NCBI GenBank assembly: GCA_004297235.1
Contig: SCUR01000429.1
Span: forward strand, 1 to 15,024
From: Candidatus Manganitrophaceae bacterium
Lineage (GTDB): Bacteria; Nitrospirota; Nitrospiria; SBBL01; Manganitrophaceae
Length of the DNA: 15,024 bases
Reading direction: 5' to 3'
In this document: positions 1 to 5,943 of the stretch, piece by piece
How positions within the stretch are numbered: the stretch's first letter is position 1
Layout of the letters: each line of letters opens with the position of its first letter
Notes under the pieces: model-generated
Seen by the model: the letters and a program-made list of their open reading frames with translations, nothing else
Databases searched by the model: none
What the model was told of the DNA's origin: nothing
Position numbers and translations under genes: made by a program

Positions 1-123
1 GACGAGGGTCAGGTCTTGCAATCAAGCATTCACTCATATATGTGGTAATGCAAGGTCAGGTTTCGAGGTTAGGTTGAATATTGACTTGCACAGATGGCAC
101 CGCGTCTTTCACCTCGCCCCGGC

Positions 124-152
124 TTGTAAACAAAAATGCGTTTCATTAAACT
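124..152 (+). promoter_or_regulatory. possible sigma-70 promoter for the DUF2630 gene
   Basis: TTGTAA at 124-129 and TAAACT at 147-152 are separated by 17 nt; each matches four of six consensus bases. A transcript starting near 159 would give a leader of about 47 nt containing the GGAGG at 194-198. The rest of 1-205 shows no gene that I recognise. Weak call, based only on motif and spacing. Confidence 0.25.
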
Positions 153-205
153 AAAATGAGTCATATAGATTGCATCCGACTTCTCCAATCGATGGAGGTT
201 TGAAG

Positions 206-439
206 ATGGAAGATGGACAGGTGTTAAAACACATCGATGAGCTCGCAAAAGAGGAACACCAACTCTATTCAAACGAGAACCTGAGCGACGAGGAAATGAA
301 ACGCCTCAAAGAAGTCACCACGGAATTGGACCAATGCTGGGACCTGCTGCGGCAACGGCGCGGCCTGCGGGATGCCCAGGCCAATCCCGATACGGCGAAA
401 GTGCGTTCCGCGAAGGTGGTTGAGAACCAACAGGGTTAA
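206..439 (+). CDS. DUF2630 family small protein
   Basis: A 77-residue acidic, helical protein. The core around 'ELDQCWDLLRQRR' followed by a C-terminal 'VVENQQG' is the pattern I know from DUF2630 proteins, which have the same length and no established function. The ATG at 206 is chosen because GGAGG lies at 194-198, 7 nt upstream; an upstream in-frame start at 170 has no ribosome site and would add 12 unconserved residues. There is no signal peptide or membrane segment, so it should be cytoplasmic. The exonuclease gene starts 19 nt after its stop on the same strand, so the two may share a transcript. Family recognition is good; function is unknown. Confidence 0.8.
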   Translation: MEDGQVLKHIDELAKEEHQLYSNENLSDEEMKRLKEVTTELDQCWDLLRQRRGLRDAQANPDTAKVRSAKVVENQQG

Positions 440-458
440 CCTCGGGCGCCGCGAACGA

Positions 459-1328
459 ATGAAAATCCATCTGATCGACGGCACCTACGAGCTCTTCCGA
501 AATTACTTCGGCGCCCCGCCGAAGAAAGCGGGCGACGGCCGGGAAATCGGCGCGACCCTCGGCCTCTTGCGGAGCCTCATCGCGTTGCTCGCACGGCCCG
601 AGGTGACCCACGTCGCCTGCGCCTTCGATCATGTCATCGAATCGTTCCGCAACGATCTCTATCCCGGATACAAAACCTCGGCCGGCATCGATCCGGCGCT
701 CCTCGCCCAGTTTCCGCTCGCCGAAGAGGCGGTCGCCGCCCTCGGCGTGGTCGTCTGGCCGATGGTGGAGTTTGAGGCGGACGATGCGCTGGCCGCGGCG
801 ACGGCGAAGTTTAAGAACGAGCCGGACGTGGAGCAGATCATCATCGGCTCGCCCGACAAAGATCTGGCGCAGTTGGCCTCCGGCCGCAGGATCGTCTGCT
901 GGGACCGGCGGCGCGACATCGTCCTCGACGAGGCAGGGGTGATGGTCAAATTCGGCGTGCACCCCCACTCCATTCCGGATTGGCTGGCGCTGGTGGGAGA
1001 TGCCGCCGACGGCTATCCCGGCATTCCCGGCTGGGGGGCCAAGTCCGCATCGGCCGTGCTGGCGCGTTATGAACATCTGGAATCGATCCCGAACGACCCC
1101 AGTCAATTCGGCCTCGGCCCCGGCCGCGCCGCGCGTCTCGCGGAGAGCCTGGCCGCCCACCGGAAGGAAGCGCTCCTCTACCGGAAGCTCGCGACGCTCC
1201 GCGAGGACGTTCCGCTTACGGAAACGCTGGATGATTTGGAGTGGCAAGGCGCCCGGAGCCGGCTCAAAGAGATGTGTGAAGCGTGGGGCGAGGAGAAACT
1301 TCCAGAGCGCATTTCCCGCTGGAGCTAG
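459..1328 (+). CDS. stand-alone 5'-3' exonuclease / flap endonuclease (PolA 5'-nuclease fold)
   Basis: A 289-aa protein corresponding to the N-terminal 5'-nuclease domain of DNA polymerase I without a polymerase part. The expected acidic metal ligands are all visible: D7 in 'LIDG', D57 in 'AFDH', E106/D108/D109 in 'FEADDA', D133 and D135 in 'SPDKD', and D181/D184 in 'LVGDAADG'. The helix-three-turn-helix DNA-binding motif 'GYPGIPGWGAKSASAVL' covers about 185-201. Such proteins remove 5' flaps and RNA primers during replication and repair. The ATG at 459 is preferred because the protein then begins directly with the conserved first strand; upstream in-frame codons overlap the DUF2630 gene. No good SD precedes it, so translation may be coupled to the gene before. 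Length fits stand-alone family members. Confidence 0.9.
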   Translation: MKIHLIDGTYELFRNYFGAPPKKAGDGREIGATLGLLRSLIALLARPEVTHVACAFDHVIESFRNDLYPGYKTSAGIDPALLAQFPLAEEAVAALGVVVWPMVEFEADDALAAATAKFKNEPDVEQIIIGSPDKDLAQLASGRRIVCWDRRRDIVLDEAGVMVKFGVHPHSIPDWLALVGDAADGYPGIPGWGAKSASAVLARYEHLESIPNDPSQFGLGPGRAARLAESLAAHRKEALLYRKLATLREDVPLTETLDDLEWQGARSRLKEMCEAWGEEKLPERISRWS

Positions 1329-1440
1329 ATCGTTGGAATCGGGCGTTGCCCCAAGCTCCACCGAGGAGAATAATAATGTAGCGGGGCTGCTCGCCCCCCG
1401 ACGCGGAGGGTGCATGCCCACCCTGTTTATCAGATGTAGA

Positions 1441-1647
1441 GCCGGCGCTGGGAGAAGACGCTTGGTTTCCGATTACCAGGTGCGCCTTGCCCCAGATCGA
1501 TTTGTATGTGGGGCCGGCGCTGGAAGAAGTCCGTGGATTTCAGATCTTCACACCAGGTGCGCCTTGCCCCAGATCGATTTGTATGTGGGGCCGGCGCTGG
1601 AAGAAGTCTTTGATTTCAGATTTTCACACCAGGTACGCCTTGCCCCA
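1441..1647. repeat. tandem repeat, three copies of about 72-77 bp
   Basis: Units begin with GCCGGCGCTGG at 1441, 1513 and 1590, so the spacings are 72 and 77 nt. Each unit continues through CCAGGTGCGCCTTGCCCC, found at 1476 and 1553 and with one change at 1629. Units 1 and 2 also share CAGATCGATTTGTATGTG; the third copy breaks off after GCCCCA. The copies differ more in the middle than at the ends. Spacing and architecture do not fit CRISPR. It resembles a minisatellite or a tandem array of a dispersed genomic repeat. Confidence 0.8.
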
Positions 1648-1672
1648 CACCCAAGGATTCCCAGGGCAGCAG

Positions 1673-1696
1673 AGGGGGCAAGCCCCCCCTATTTTT
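1673..1696 (+). terminator. probable intrinsic terminator downstream of the exonuclease gene
   Basis: A G-run (1674-1678) and C-run (1683-1689) can form a short G/C stem around a CAAG loop, followed by ATTTTT at 1691-1696. It lies about 345 nt beyond the exonuclease stop. The stem sequence also resembles the dispersed GGGGCAAG hairpins of this window, so it may be a repeat copy that happens to terminate. Confidence 0.45.
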
Positions 1697-1728
1697 AGAT
1701 TCCTAATGATCTAACCCCAGCGGTCGGG

Positions 1729-1753
1729 CTTGGGGCAAAGCCCCATTCAAATC
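1729..1753 (+). repeat. dispersed GGGGCAA-GCCCC hairpin repeat, copy 2
   Basis: The TGGGGC/GCCCCA stem (1731-1745) has a 3-nt AAA loop and is followed by ATTCAAATC. The same stem and the flank ATTCAAAT recur on the minus strand at 12835-12861, and a shorter relative lies at 1335-1356. Sharing of the flank beyond the stem suggests a repeat family rather than independent hairpins. Confidence 0.55.
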
Positions 1754-1824
1754 TTCGCTTCTGTCACCGGTAACCCCAAAAAGATCGAACGGTAGGACCG
1801 GCGTAGAAGCCGAGTGGTTCGTGG

Positions 1825-2442
1825 TTATCTGTGCGCGACGAAATAGGGGTTCTTTCCACCGGCATGGTCGGTGACATCCAAAACATCGACGATTTCAGGA
1901 ACCGCCTTCTTGATGGCGACGATCACCCCCTGTTTCAGGGTCACCTCGGCGCTTCCGCAGCCGTGGCATCCGCCCCCCAGCCGAAGATAGGCGACATGGT
2001 CCCGCACACCGACCAGCGTGATCACCCCGCCGTGGCTGGCGACGGACGGATTGATCTCCGTGTCGAGAAGGTGTTTGATCGCTTTCGCTTCCGGGTTGTC
2101 TAAATCGGCGGCGCTCTCCGGGACCGCCGGCGTCGGCAGCGCGGTCTTCGGATTTTCGACTTTAAAACCGGTCTGGTCGAGGGTGCTGATAAAGTCGATT
2201 TTAACCTCTTCCAAAAACGAGGCGTCCCGCGGCTCCATGAAAATCTTGAGCCCGTCGGCTTCCGTGATCACATCGTCCGCCTTCCGCTTTCCCGCTTCCA
2301 CAAAGGCGAGGCCATATTCGATTTTCGACGCCGATCCTTTCATCGTCAGGCGAAGCCCCTCAATCTCCGTTTTCTTTTGCGCTTCTTGATCTTTCTTCAG
2401 CGCTTCGATCTTCTTTCTGGCTACTTCGGTCACTTGAATCAT
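1825..2442 (-). CDS. nfuA: NfuA-type Fe-S cluster scaffold/carrier protein
   Basis: A 205-aa cytoplasmic protein with the two-domain NfuA plan. Residues 1 to about 98 form a degenerate A-type (IscA/HesB-like) domain with no cysteine at all. Residues about 118-195 form a NifU C-terminal domain with 'GGGCHGCGSAEVTLK', whose C159 and C162 make the CxxC pair that ligates a 4Fe-4S cluster at a homodimer interface. NfuA receives clusters and delivers them to target enzymes, notably under oxidative or iron stress. The ATG at 2442 has an excellent SD, AGGAGGG (complement of 2451-2457), about 8 nt upstream. No isc or suf genes adjoin it here, so it appears to be a single-gene unit with its own promoter. 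Confidence 0.93.
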   Translation of the reverse strand: MIQVTEVARKKIEALKKDQEAQKKTEIEGLRLTMKGSASKIEYGLAFVEAGKRKADDVITEADGLKIFMEPRDASFLEEVKIDFISTLDQTGFKVENPKTALPTPAVPESAADLDNPEAKAIKHLLDTEINPSVASHGGVITLVGVRDHVAYLRLGGGCHGCGSAEVTLKQGVIVAIKKAVPEIVDVLDVTDHAGGKNPYFVAHR

Positions 2443-2468
2443 TTCAATGTCCCTCCTAATATAGCCGG

Positions 2469-2477
2469 ATCATACCA
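2469..2477 (-). promoter_or_regulatory. possible extended -10 promoter for nfuA
   Basis: On the minus strand TGG is followed directly by TATGAT (2474-2469), an extended -10 element of the TGnTATAAT type with no clear -35. A start near 2462 would give a leader of about 20 nt that contains the SD. The regulator gene at 5329-5622 has the same TGG-TATAAT arrangement. Confidence 0.35.
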
Positions 2478-2544
2478 TACCTAGATAGCGCTGTTCCTCA
2501 AAAATCGGTGGAGGAGGGAGGAAAGGGGCAATCTAATTGCGGGG

Positions 2545-2569
2545 TGCGGAGTTTAAAAGCGTTTGAATC
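2545..2569 (-). repeat. dispersed 25-nt repeat, copy 1
   Basis: Read on the minus strand, this segment matches 10887-10911 at 23 of 25 positions, sharing the core CTTTTAAACTCCGCA. Both copies lie in non-coding DNA. The surrounding gap between nfuA and the next gene (2443-2635) shows nothing else I can name. Confidence 0.5.
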
Positions 2570-2635
2570 AGATCTAAATCTAATGAGCAGAGAATCCGGG
2601 GCAGCCTTGATATCTAAAGTCCGGAAGCGCCCGCG

Positions 2636-2935
2636 TTAAGCCGCCTTCCCTTTGAGCTGATCTTTCACCGTCTCTCGGCTGACAAACTTATTGAAGGTGC
2701 TCGGCTCCCCGTCGGCCTTTTTCTCCTGATAAAGGAAGGCGAGCCCTTTCTCTTCGAACTTCTGAAAAAATTCTTCCCATGGAATATCCTGCAATTCCTC
2801 CTCGGCCCCGCCCGGAAAGTTGATCCGCAAAATATCGGTCCCCTTCACCACCGCCGGTTTTCCCCCGCGGGCTTCCGCCCATCGGCGGATCTCCTCGGGG
2901 TCGACAGTCACTTTCGATTCGCCTTTCTCCGCCAT
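2636..2935 (-). CDS. conserved 99-aa protein of unknown function
   Basis: A small soluble protein with an N-terminal 'EEIRRWAEARGGKPAVVKGT', then 'ILRINFPGG', an acidic 'WEEFFQKFEEKGLAFLYQE', and a C-terminal 'FNKFVSRETV'. I recognise this pattern from a widespread family of about 90-100 aa often labelled '1,4-alpha-glucan branching enzyme' in databases. The protein is far too short for that enzyme and shows none of its catalytic motifs, so the label should not be copied. The ATG at 2935 has AAGGAGGAG just upstream (complement of 2938-2946). There is no signal peptide or membrane segment. It appears monocistronic, with nfuA about 190 nt downstream on the same strand. Confidence 0.85.
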   Translation of the reverse strand: MAEKGESKVTVDPEEIRRWAEARGGKPAVVKGTDILRINFPGGAEEELQDIPWEEFFQKFEEKGLAFLYQEKKADGEPSTFNKFVSRETVKDQLKGKAA

Positions 2936-2966
2936 GTTCTCCTCCTTCCGAATTTTTTATTTTCAT

Positions 2967-2994
2967 CTTATCCTCTCTTCCGAGGCAGCTTCAA
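2967..2994 (-). promoter_or_regulatory. possible promoter for the 99-aa protein
   Basis: On the minus strand TTGAAG (2994-2989) and GATAAG (2972-2967) are 16 nt apart, each with four of six consensus bases. A start near 2960 gives a short leader that includes the SD. Motif evidence only. Confidence 0.35.
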
Positions 2995-3154
2995 TAGAAC
3001 GATCGGAGTAAAACCAGATAAGTACGACTCCCGCAAAAGGCGGCGATTGGGTCTGTCGAGGGAACTCCCCTTCCTTCATCTCGGATACCTCTTTTGATCC
3101 GGCACACCCCGCCGGTGACGCGCGATACATTTTCCCCCTACTCGAATGACGGAT

Positions 3155-3173
3155 AAAAACGCAAGCGTTTTTT
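3155..3173. terminator. A/T-flanked hairpin resembling a bidirectional terminator
   Basis: AAAAACG (3155-3161) pairs with CGTTTTT (3166-3172) around a CAAG loop, so T-runs exist in either direction. No annotated gene clearly runs into it, because its neighbours diverge. It may insulate the two transcripts or end an unrecognised short RNA. Confidence 0.4.
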
Positions 3174-3316
3174 AATACTTCGGCGGCTCAATTCTGATGG
3201 AGGGTTGATTTTTATTCCCGAGAATCTTCATACTGAATATGAGTCCTCAACGGCGACAACGGTCACTTCATCTTGGAATGTACCCGCAACGAAAATCCAG
3301 AAAAGGAGGCAAGCGT

Positions 3317-3382
3317 ATGGTCGGTGTTTTAGTCGTGGTCGTTTTGGTGCTTTTGATCATCTATTTGGCTCAGAGAGTCTAA
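3317..3382 (+). CDS. 21-aa single-pass membrane microprotein
   Basis: The frame has only 21 codons. The ATG at 3317 follows AAAAGGAGG at 3301-3309 with a 7-nt spacer, among the best ribosome sites in the window. Nearly the whole product is one hydrophobic helix: 'MVGVLVVVVLVLLIIYL' followed by the polar end 'AQRV'. Such size and composition fit small inner-membrane proteins, and it is distantly reminiscent of DUF3309-like hydrophobic peptides, though too short to assign. A perfect hairpin begins 18 nt after its stop, and the exporter ATPase starts 76 nt after it on the same strand. It could be an accessory subunit of that exporter or an independent stress peptide. SD and composition are direct observations; the role is inference. 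Confidence 0.6.
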   Translation: MVGVLVVVVLVLLIIYLAQRV

Positions 3383-3400
3383 ACAGGATCCCCATCCGAC

Positions 3401-3430
3401 GTCCCGTCCCTGTTCGATCAGGGACGGGAC
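3401..3430 (+). terminator. perfect 12-bp hairpin between microprotein and exporter genes
   Basis: GTCCCGTCCCTG (3401-3412) and its exact complement (3419-3430) flank a TTCGAT loop. There is no T-run after it (CCCATTGAC follows), so classic intrinsic termination is doubtful. It could be a partial terminator or attenuator, or protect the 3' end of the microprotein transcript while letting some read-through reach the ABC genes. Confidence 0.5.
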
Positions 3431-3458
3431 CCATTGACATCAACGACGGAAAGAGTCG

Positions 3459-4139
3459 ATGCAGCTTCAAGTGAACCATCTGACGAAAGTCTATCCCGGA
3501 AAAAAAGGGCTCCTCCCGACGACCTTTACCGTGGAAAAGGGAGAGCTCATTGCGATCGTCGGTCACAACGGCGCCGGCAAATCGACCCTTTTGAAAATGC
3601 TGGCCCACTGGCTGGTACCCGACGGCGGGGCGGTTCGGGTCGAGGGGGTCGATCTGAAAAATAGATTGGCCCTGGTCCGGAAGATGGGCTTTGTCCCGGA
3701 AACGCCGAACCTCTTCGATCTCTTCTCCGTCGAGTACAATCTCAAGCTGTTTGCCCGGCTTTTTCGGGTCCCCTTTTCACGGGTCGAAGAAACGTTGAAG
3801 GAATTTAATCTACTCTCTCACCGCCGTCACAACATCATCGACCTGTCGAAGGGGCTCAAGCAACGGGTCAGCATCGGGCGCTCGCTTTTAGCCGATCCGC
3901 CGCTGCTGCTTTTCGATGAGCCGACCTCCGGTCTTGATTTTGAAATGACGAAAGATATTTACACCCTGTTGCAACGGCTTCATGCGTCGGGGAAAACGAT
4001 TTTGTTTACCTCGCATCGACCCGAAGAGATTAAAACACTCGCCACCCGGATCATGGTGCTTCATCAAGGAGGCCTTGTCTTTGACGGTCCCCCCGGCGAT
4101 TATTTTCAATCGAACATTCATGAGAACCTCTACGCATGA
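3459..4139 (+). CDS. ABC transporter ATP-binding protein (ABC-2 exporter type)
   Basis: A 226-aa cytoplasmic ATPase of the NatA/CcmA-like group that pairs with ABC-2 permeases. Walker A is 'GHNGAGKST' at 35-43, the signature motif is 'LSKGLKQRV' at 129-137 (the K-G variant usual for this subfamily), Walker B is 'LLLFDEP' at 149-155, the D-loop 'SGLD' is at 157-160 and the H-loop histidine is H186 in 'TSHRPEE'. The Q-loop position reads 'FVPETPNLF', with E81 where glutamine is commonest. It powers export of an unknown substrate through the next gene's product. The ATG at 3459 begins exactly at the conserved first strand; only a weak GGAAAG-like SD precedes it. It overlaps the permease by 4 nt. 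Confidence 0.93.
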   Translation: MQLQVNHLTKVYPGKKGLLPTTFTVEKGELIAIVGHNGAGKSTLLKMLAHWLVPDGGAVRVEGVDLKNRLALVRKMGFVPETPNLFDLFSVEYNLKLFARLFRVPFSRVEETLKEFNLLSHRRHNIIDLSKGLKQRVSIGRSLLADPPLLLFDEPTSGLDFEMTKDIYTLLQRLHASGKTILFTSHRPEEIKTLATRIMVLHQGGLVFDGPPGDYFQSNIHENLYA

Positions 4140-5170
4140 TCAGAAATATGATCACCCTGATGTCGAACGATTTGGCGACGGCCTTTAAAAACAAGACCCT
4201 CTACCTGATCCTCTTTACTCCTCTCTTCGTCTTCTTGGCCTTGCAGTTCGTCGATCAAACCGACACCGGCCATCGAAAAATCAAAATCGGGCTGATTGAA
4301 AAAGCGGCCTATCCCCCGGCGATGCTCCGAAGCATCCGGTCGGCCGATCAGGCGTTTGAAGCGGTCTGGCTGGCGGATGAAGCGGAAGGAAAAGCGTGGC
4401 TGAAAGAAAAAAAGGGGGACGGCATTTTGAGGCCGTCCGGGAAAGAGCCGCAACGCCTGGAGCTGATCGTTTTGACGAAGGCCTCGTTTCAAACCATTGC
4501 CATCGTCGAAGGGGTGGCCGCGTTGCAGAATTCCGTCGAGGGGGATCGCCCGCATTGGATCTCTGAGATCCAACCGATTCGGGAGAGCACGGTTCTACAG
4601 CAGACGCGGCCGACCTGGATTTTAATGCTGGTTTTACTCGTCGGCTTCATTGTGCTGCCGGCGCAGATTGCCGAGGAAAAAGAAAAGAAGCTCTTGCTGG
4701 GGCTTTTGCAAACCCCGATCCGGGAGATGGAATGGCTGCTCGCCAAGATCTTCTCGGGAATGATTTTAATCGGCGCGTCGGTTCTCTTTCTTCATCTGTT
4801 GGGTCGGCTTCCGCTGGAGCTGGGAAGCGGCGCAAGTTATATCGCCTTTCTGATCGCCGGCGCTTTCTGCTTCAGCGCTTTTGGAGTGTTCGTCGGCTTT
4901 TTATGCCGCACCCAAGCGAGCGCCCGAACGCTCGGCGTTCTTTTTTATCTTCCGCACCTCCTTCCGTCCGCCCTCTCCGAATTTTCTCAAAAATTAACGG
5001 CCGTGGCCCCGTTCCTCCCGTCCTACCCGTTCTATGAGCCGATCCGGTCGATCCTCCTGGAGGGAAACCGGCTCTCGAATTTTTTTCTGGAATGGGTTTA
5101 CTTAGTCTCGGTCGGACTGGCGGCCTGTTTTTTCTCATATATCTTGATGAAAAAACGGTGGCTGATGTGA
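4136..5170 (+). CDS. ABC-2 type transporter permease
   Basis: A 344-aa integral membrane protein. One transmembrane helix (about 22-40, 'LYLILFTPLFVFLALQF') is followed by a soluble domain of about 115 residues, likely extracytoplasmic. The second helix lies at about 160-180, then comes the typical cytoplasmic 'EEKEKKLLLGLLQTPI' coupling segment, followed by four more hydrophobic segments (about 205-225, 235-260, 267-288 and 318-338). This is the ABC-2 plan with a large periplasmic loop. The start codon overlaps the ATPase stop in ATGA, so the two are translationally coupled and made in equal amounts. The substrate cannot be read from the sequence. It is larger than CcmB and lacks its plan, so this is not a cytochrome c maturation pair. 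Confidence 0.9.
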   Translation: MIRNMITLMSNDLATAFKNKTLYLILFTPLFVFLALQFVDQTDTGHRKIKIGLIEKAAYPPAMLRSIRSADQAFEAVWLADEAEGKAWLKEKKGDGILRPSGKEPQRLELIVLTKASFQTIAIVEGVAALQNSVEGDRPHWISEIQPIRESTVLQQTRPTWILMLVLLVGFIVLPAQIAEEKEKKLLLGLLQTPIREMEWLLAKIFSGMILIGASVLFLHLLGRLPLELGSGASYIAFLIAGAFCFSAFGVFVGFLCRTQASARTLGVLFYLPHLLPSALSEFSQKLTAVAPFLPSYPFYEPIRSILLEGNRLSNFFLEWVYLVSVGLAACFFSYILMKKRWLM

Positions 5171-5236
5171 GCTTCATCGGCGGAAAGCCTTGCCGAAACT
5201 TCGTCTTGATTCAAGAGGGTGCGAAGGAGGGTTCCT

Positions 5237-5305
5237 ATGCCATCCCGGCAGAGGAGACGGGGAGAAGCGATCCGGATAGGCACTTTTTCGGTTGAACGAG
5301 AATAA
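5237..5305 (+). CDS. possible 22-aa basic microprotein
   Basis: A 22-codon frame that begins 'MPSRQRRRGEAIRIG', just downstream of the permease on the same strand. AAGGAGG at 5224-5230 lies 6 nt before the ATG, a ribosome site strong enough to notice. The product is arginine-rich with no hydrophobic segment and matches nothing I know. It could be a true small protein, a leader peptide, or a chance frame after an SD-like sequence. Low confidence. Confidence 0.25.
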   Translation: MPSRQRRRGEAIRIGTFSVERE

Positions 5306-5328
5306 AGCATTTCCCGGGGAGGGTGCGT

Positions 5329-5622
5329 TTACCGCTTGGGCGAGCCGAAAATCTCATGCATAAGATCGATGAGCTTTAATATTTTCTTATCCCGGACCCG
5401 ATAAAACACCTGGCTTCCCTCCCGTCGGGAATGGAGGGCATTTCGATCCTTCAGCAGATTGAGATGCTGCGACATGCTCGACTGTGAGAGGTTCAGCGAC
5501 TGGGTCATCTGCTGAACGCTCATCTCCTTATCCGCCAAGACCGCGACAATCTGCAGCCGGGTCGGATGCGCCAACGCCTTCAAACATCTCGCCGTCATCC
5601 GTATCTTCTCTTCGATCGTCAT
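5329..5622 (-). CDS. ArsR/SmtB-type winged-helix transcriptional repressor
   Basis: A 97-aa one-domain regulator. 'LKALAHPTRLQIVAVL' is the ArsR-family first helix, 'MSVQQMTQSLNLSQSSMSQHLNLLKD' is the helix-turn-helix with its recognition helix, and 'GSQVFYRVRDKKILKLIDLM' is the wing plus dimerisation helix. The usual metal box ('ELCVCDL') is replaced by 'EMSVQQM' with no cysteine, so it is unlikely to sense arsenic or cadmium by the classical site. The ATG at 5622 is chosen over a GTG three codons earlier because GGAG (complement of 5631-5634) is correctly spaced only for the ATG. It faces away from a close paralogue at 5979. Its target may be the exporter operon, its own gene or its neighbour. 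Confidence 0.9.
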   Translation of the reverse strand: MTIEEKIRMTARCLKALAHPTRLQIVAVLADKEMSVQQMTQSLNLSQSSMSQHLNLLKDRNALHSRREGSQVFYRVRDKKILKLIDLMHEIFGSPKR

Positions 5623-5648
5623 ACACCGCACTCCATAAGCATGACCAC

Positions 5649-5661
5649 ATTATACCATGGT
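5649..5661 (-). promoter_or_regulatory. extended -10 promoter and short palindrome for the minus-strand ArsR gene
   Basis: On the minus strand a perfect TATAAT (5654-5649) is preceded by TGG, giving an extended -10 element; no -35 is evident. The palindrome ACCATGGT (5654-5661) touches it and could be part of a repressor site. A start near 5642 leaves a leader of about 20 nt. Confidence 0.5.
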
Positions 5662-5943
5662 GACATCTTAACCGCCTGCCTGATCGACACGATAAAACAA
5701 GGGTGGCGAGTCCGTCCAAGGGACCGTTCACCAATCGTCTTATTTTAATATGAGTCGCCCTGTGAGTGCAAATGATATCCGGGCCGCTCGAAGCGGAAGC
5801 GGGGCGGGTTTCTAATGACCCCGACCTTCACGACGGCCGTCCCACGCTGCTCATCGAGCCGACCGCCGCATCCACATCGGCGCTTTTGAAGAACTTGAAT
5901 GTATCGGGGAAGAACAAAATCTGGTTGGAATTATTTGACTATT
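5662..5943. other. intergenic region between divergent ArsR genes
   Basis: About 280 nt between the two promoter areas. Short open frames exist on both strands, but none has an SD, a recognisable motif or convincing codon use. One frame near 5860-5937 gives a plausible-looking tail ('GAFEELECIGEEQNLVG') without a start and might be a decayed gene end. I see no firm feature. Confidence 0.35.

Larger units (their letters stand above)
1329..1824. other. repeat-rich non-coding region between convergent genes
   Basis: This 496-nt stretch separates the exonuclease (plus) and nfuA (minus), which converge. It carries a GGGC-gtt-GCCC hairpin at 1341-1351, a GGGGC/GCCCC hairpin at 1383-1397 (loop 1388-1392), an AGGGTG/CACCCT hairpin at 1407-1424, the tandem repeat at 1441-1647, a terminator at 1673-1696 and another GGGGC hairpin at 1731-1745. 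Reading frames that cross it are repetitive and arginine-rich and look spurious. I see no gene here. Confidence 0.7.
2936..3316. other. non-coding region between divergent genes
   Basis: About 380 nt between the minus-strand 99-aa gene and the plus-strand microprotein. It contains the minus-strand promoter at 2967-2994 and an A/T-flanked hairpin at 3155-3173. A weak plus-strand promoter candidate is TTGATT at 3205-3210 with CATACT at 3229-3234 (18-nt spacer), which would give the microprotein a leader of about 75 nt. No gene or known RNA is recognised. Confidence 0.55.

Noticed and set aside
315..1421. 368-codon minus-strand frame opposite the exonuclease
   Set aside because: It mirrors a gene with a full set of catalytic residues on the other strand; its own product is a low-complexity Arg/Gly/Pro-rich string with no motif, a usual shadow in GC-rich DNA.
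1441..1647. CRISPR array
   Set aside because: The repeated unit is the whole 72-77 bp with no constant 25-40 bp repeat plus unique spacer pattern, only three copies, and no cas genes.
2688..2966. 92-codon minus-strand frame overlapping the 99-aa protein
   Set aside because: Out-of-frame shadow; the 99-aa frame has the strong SD and a conserved family pattern.
3459..5170. ccmAB cytochrome c maturation transporter
   Set aside because: The ATPase is CcmA-like in subfamily, but the permease has 344 aa with a large extracytoplasmic domain, unlike CcmB, and no other ccm genes are nearby.
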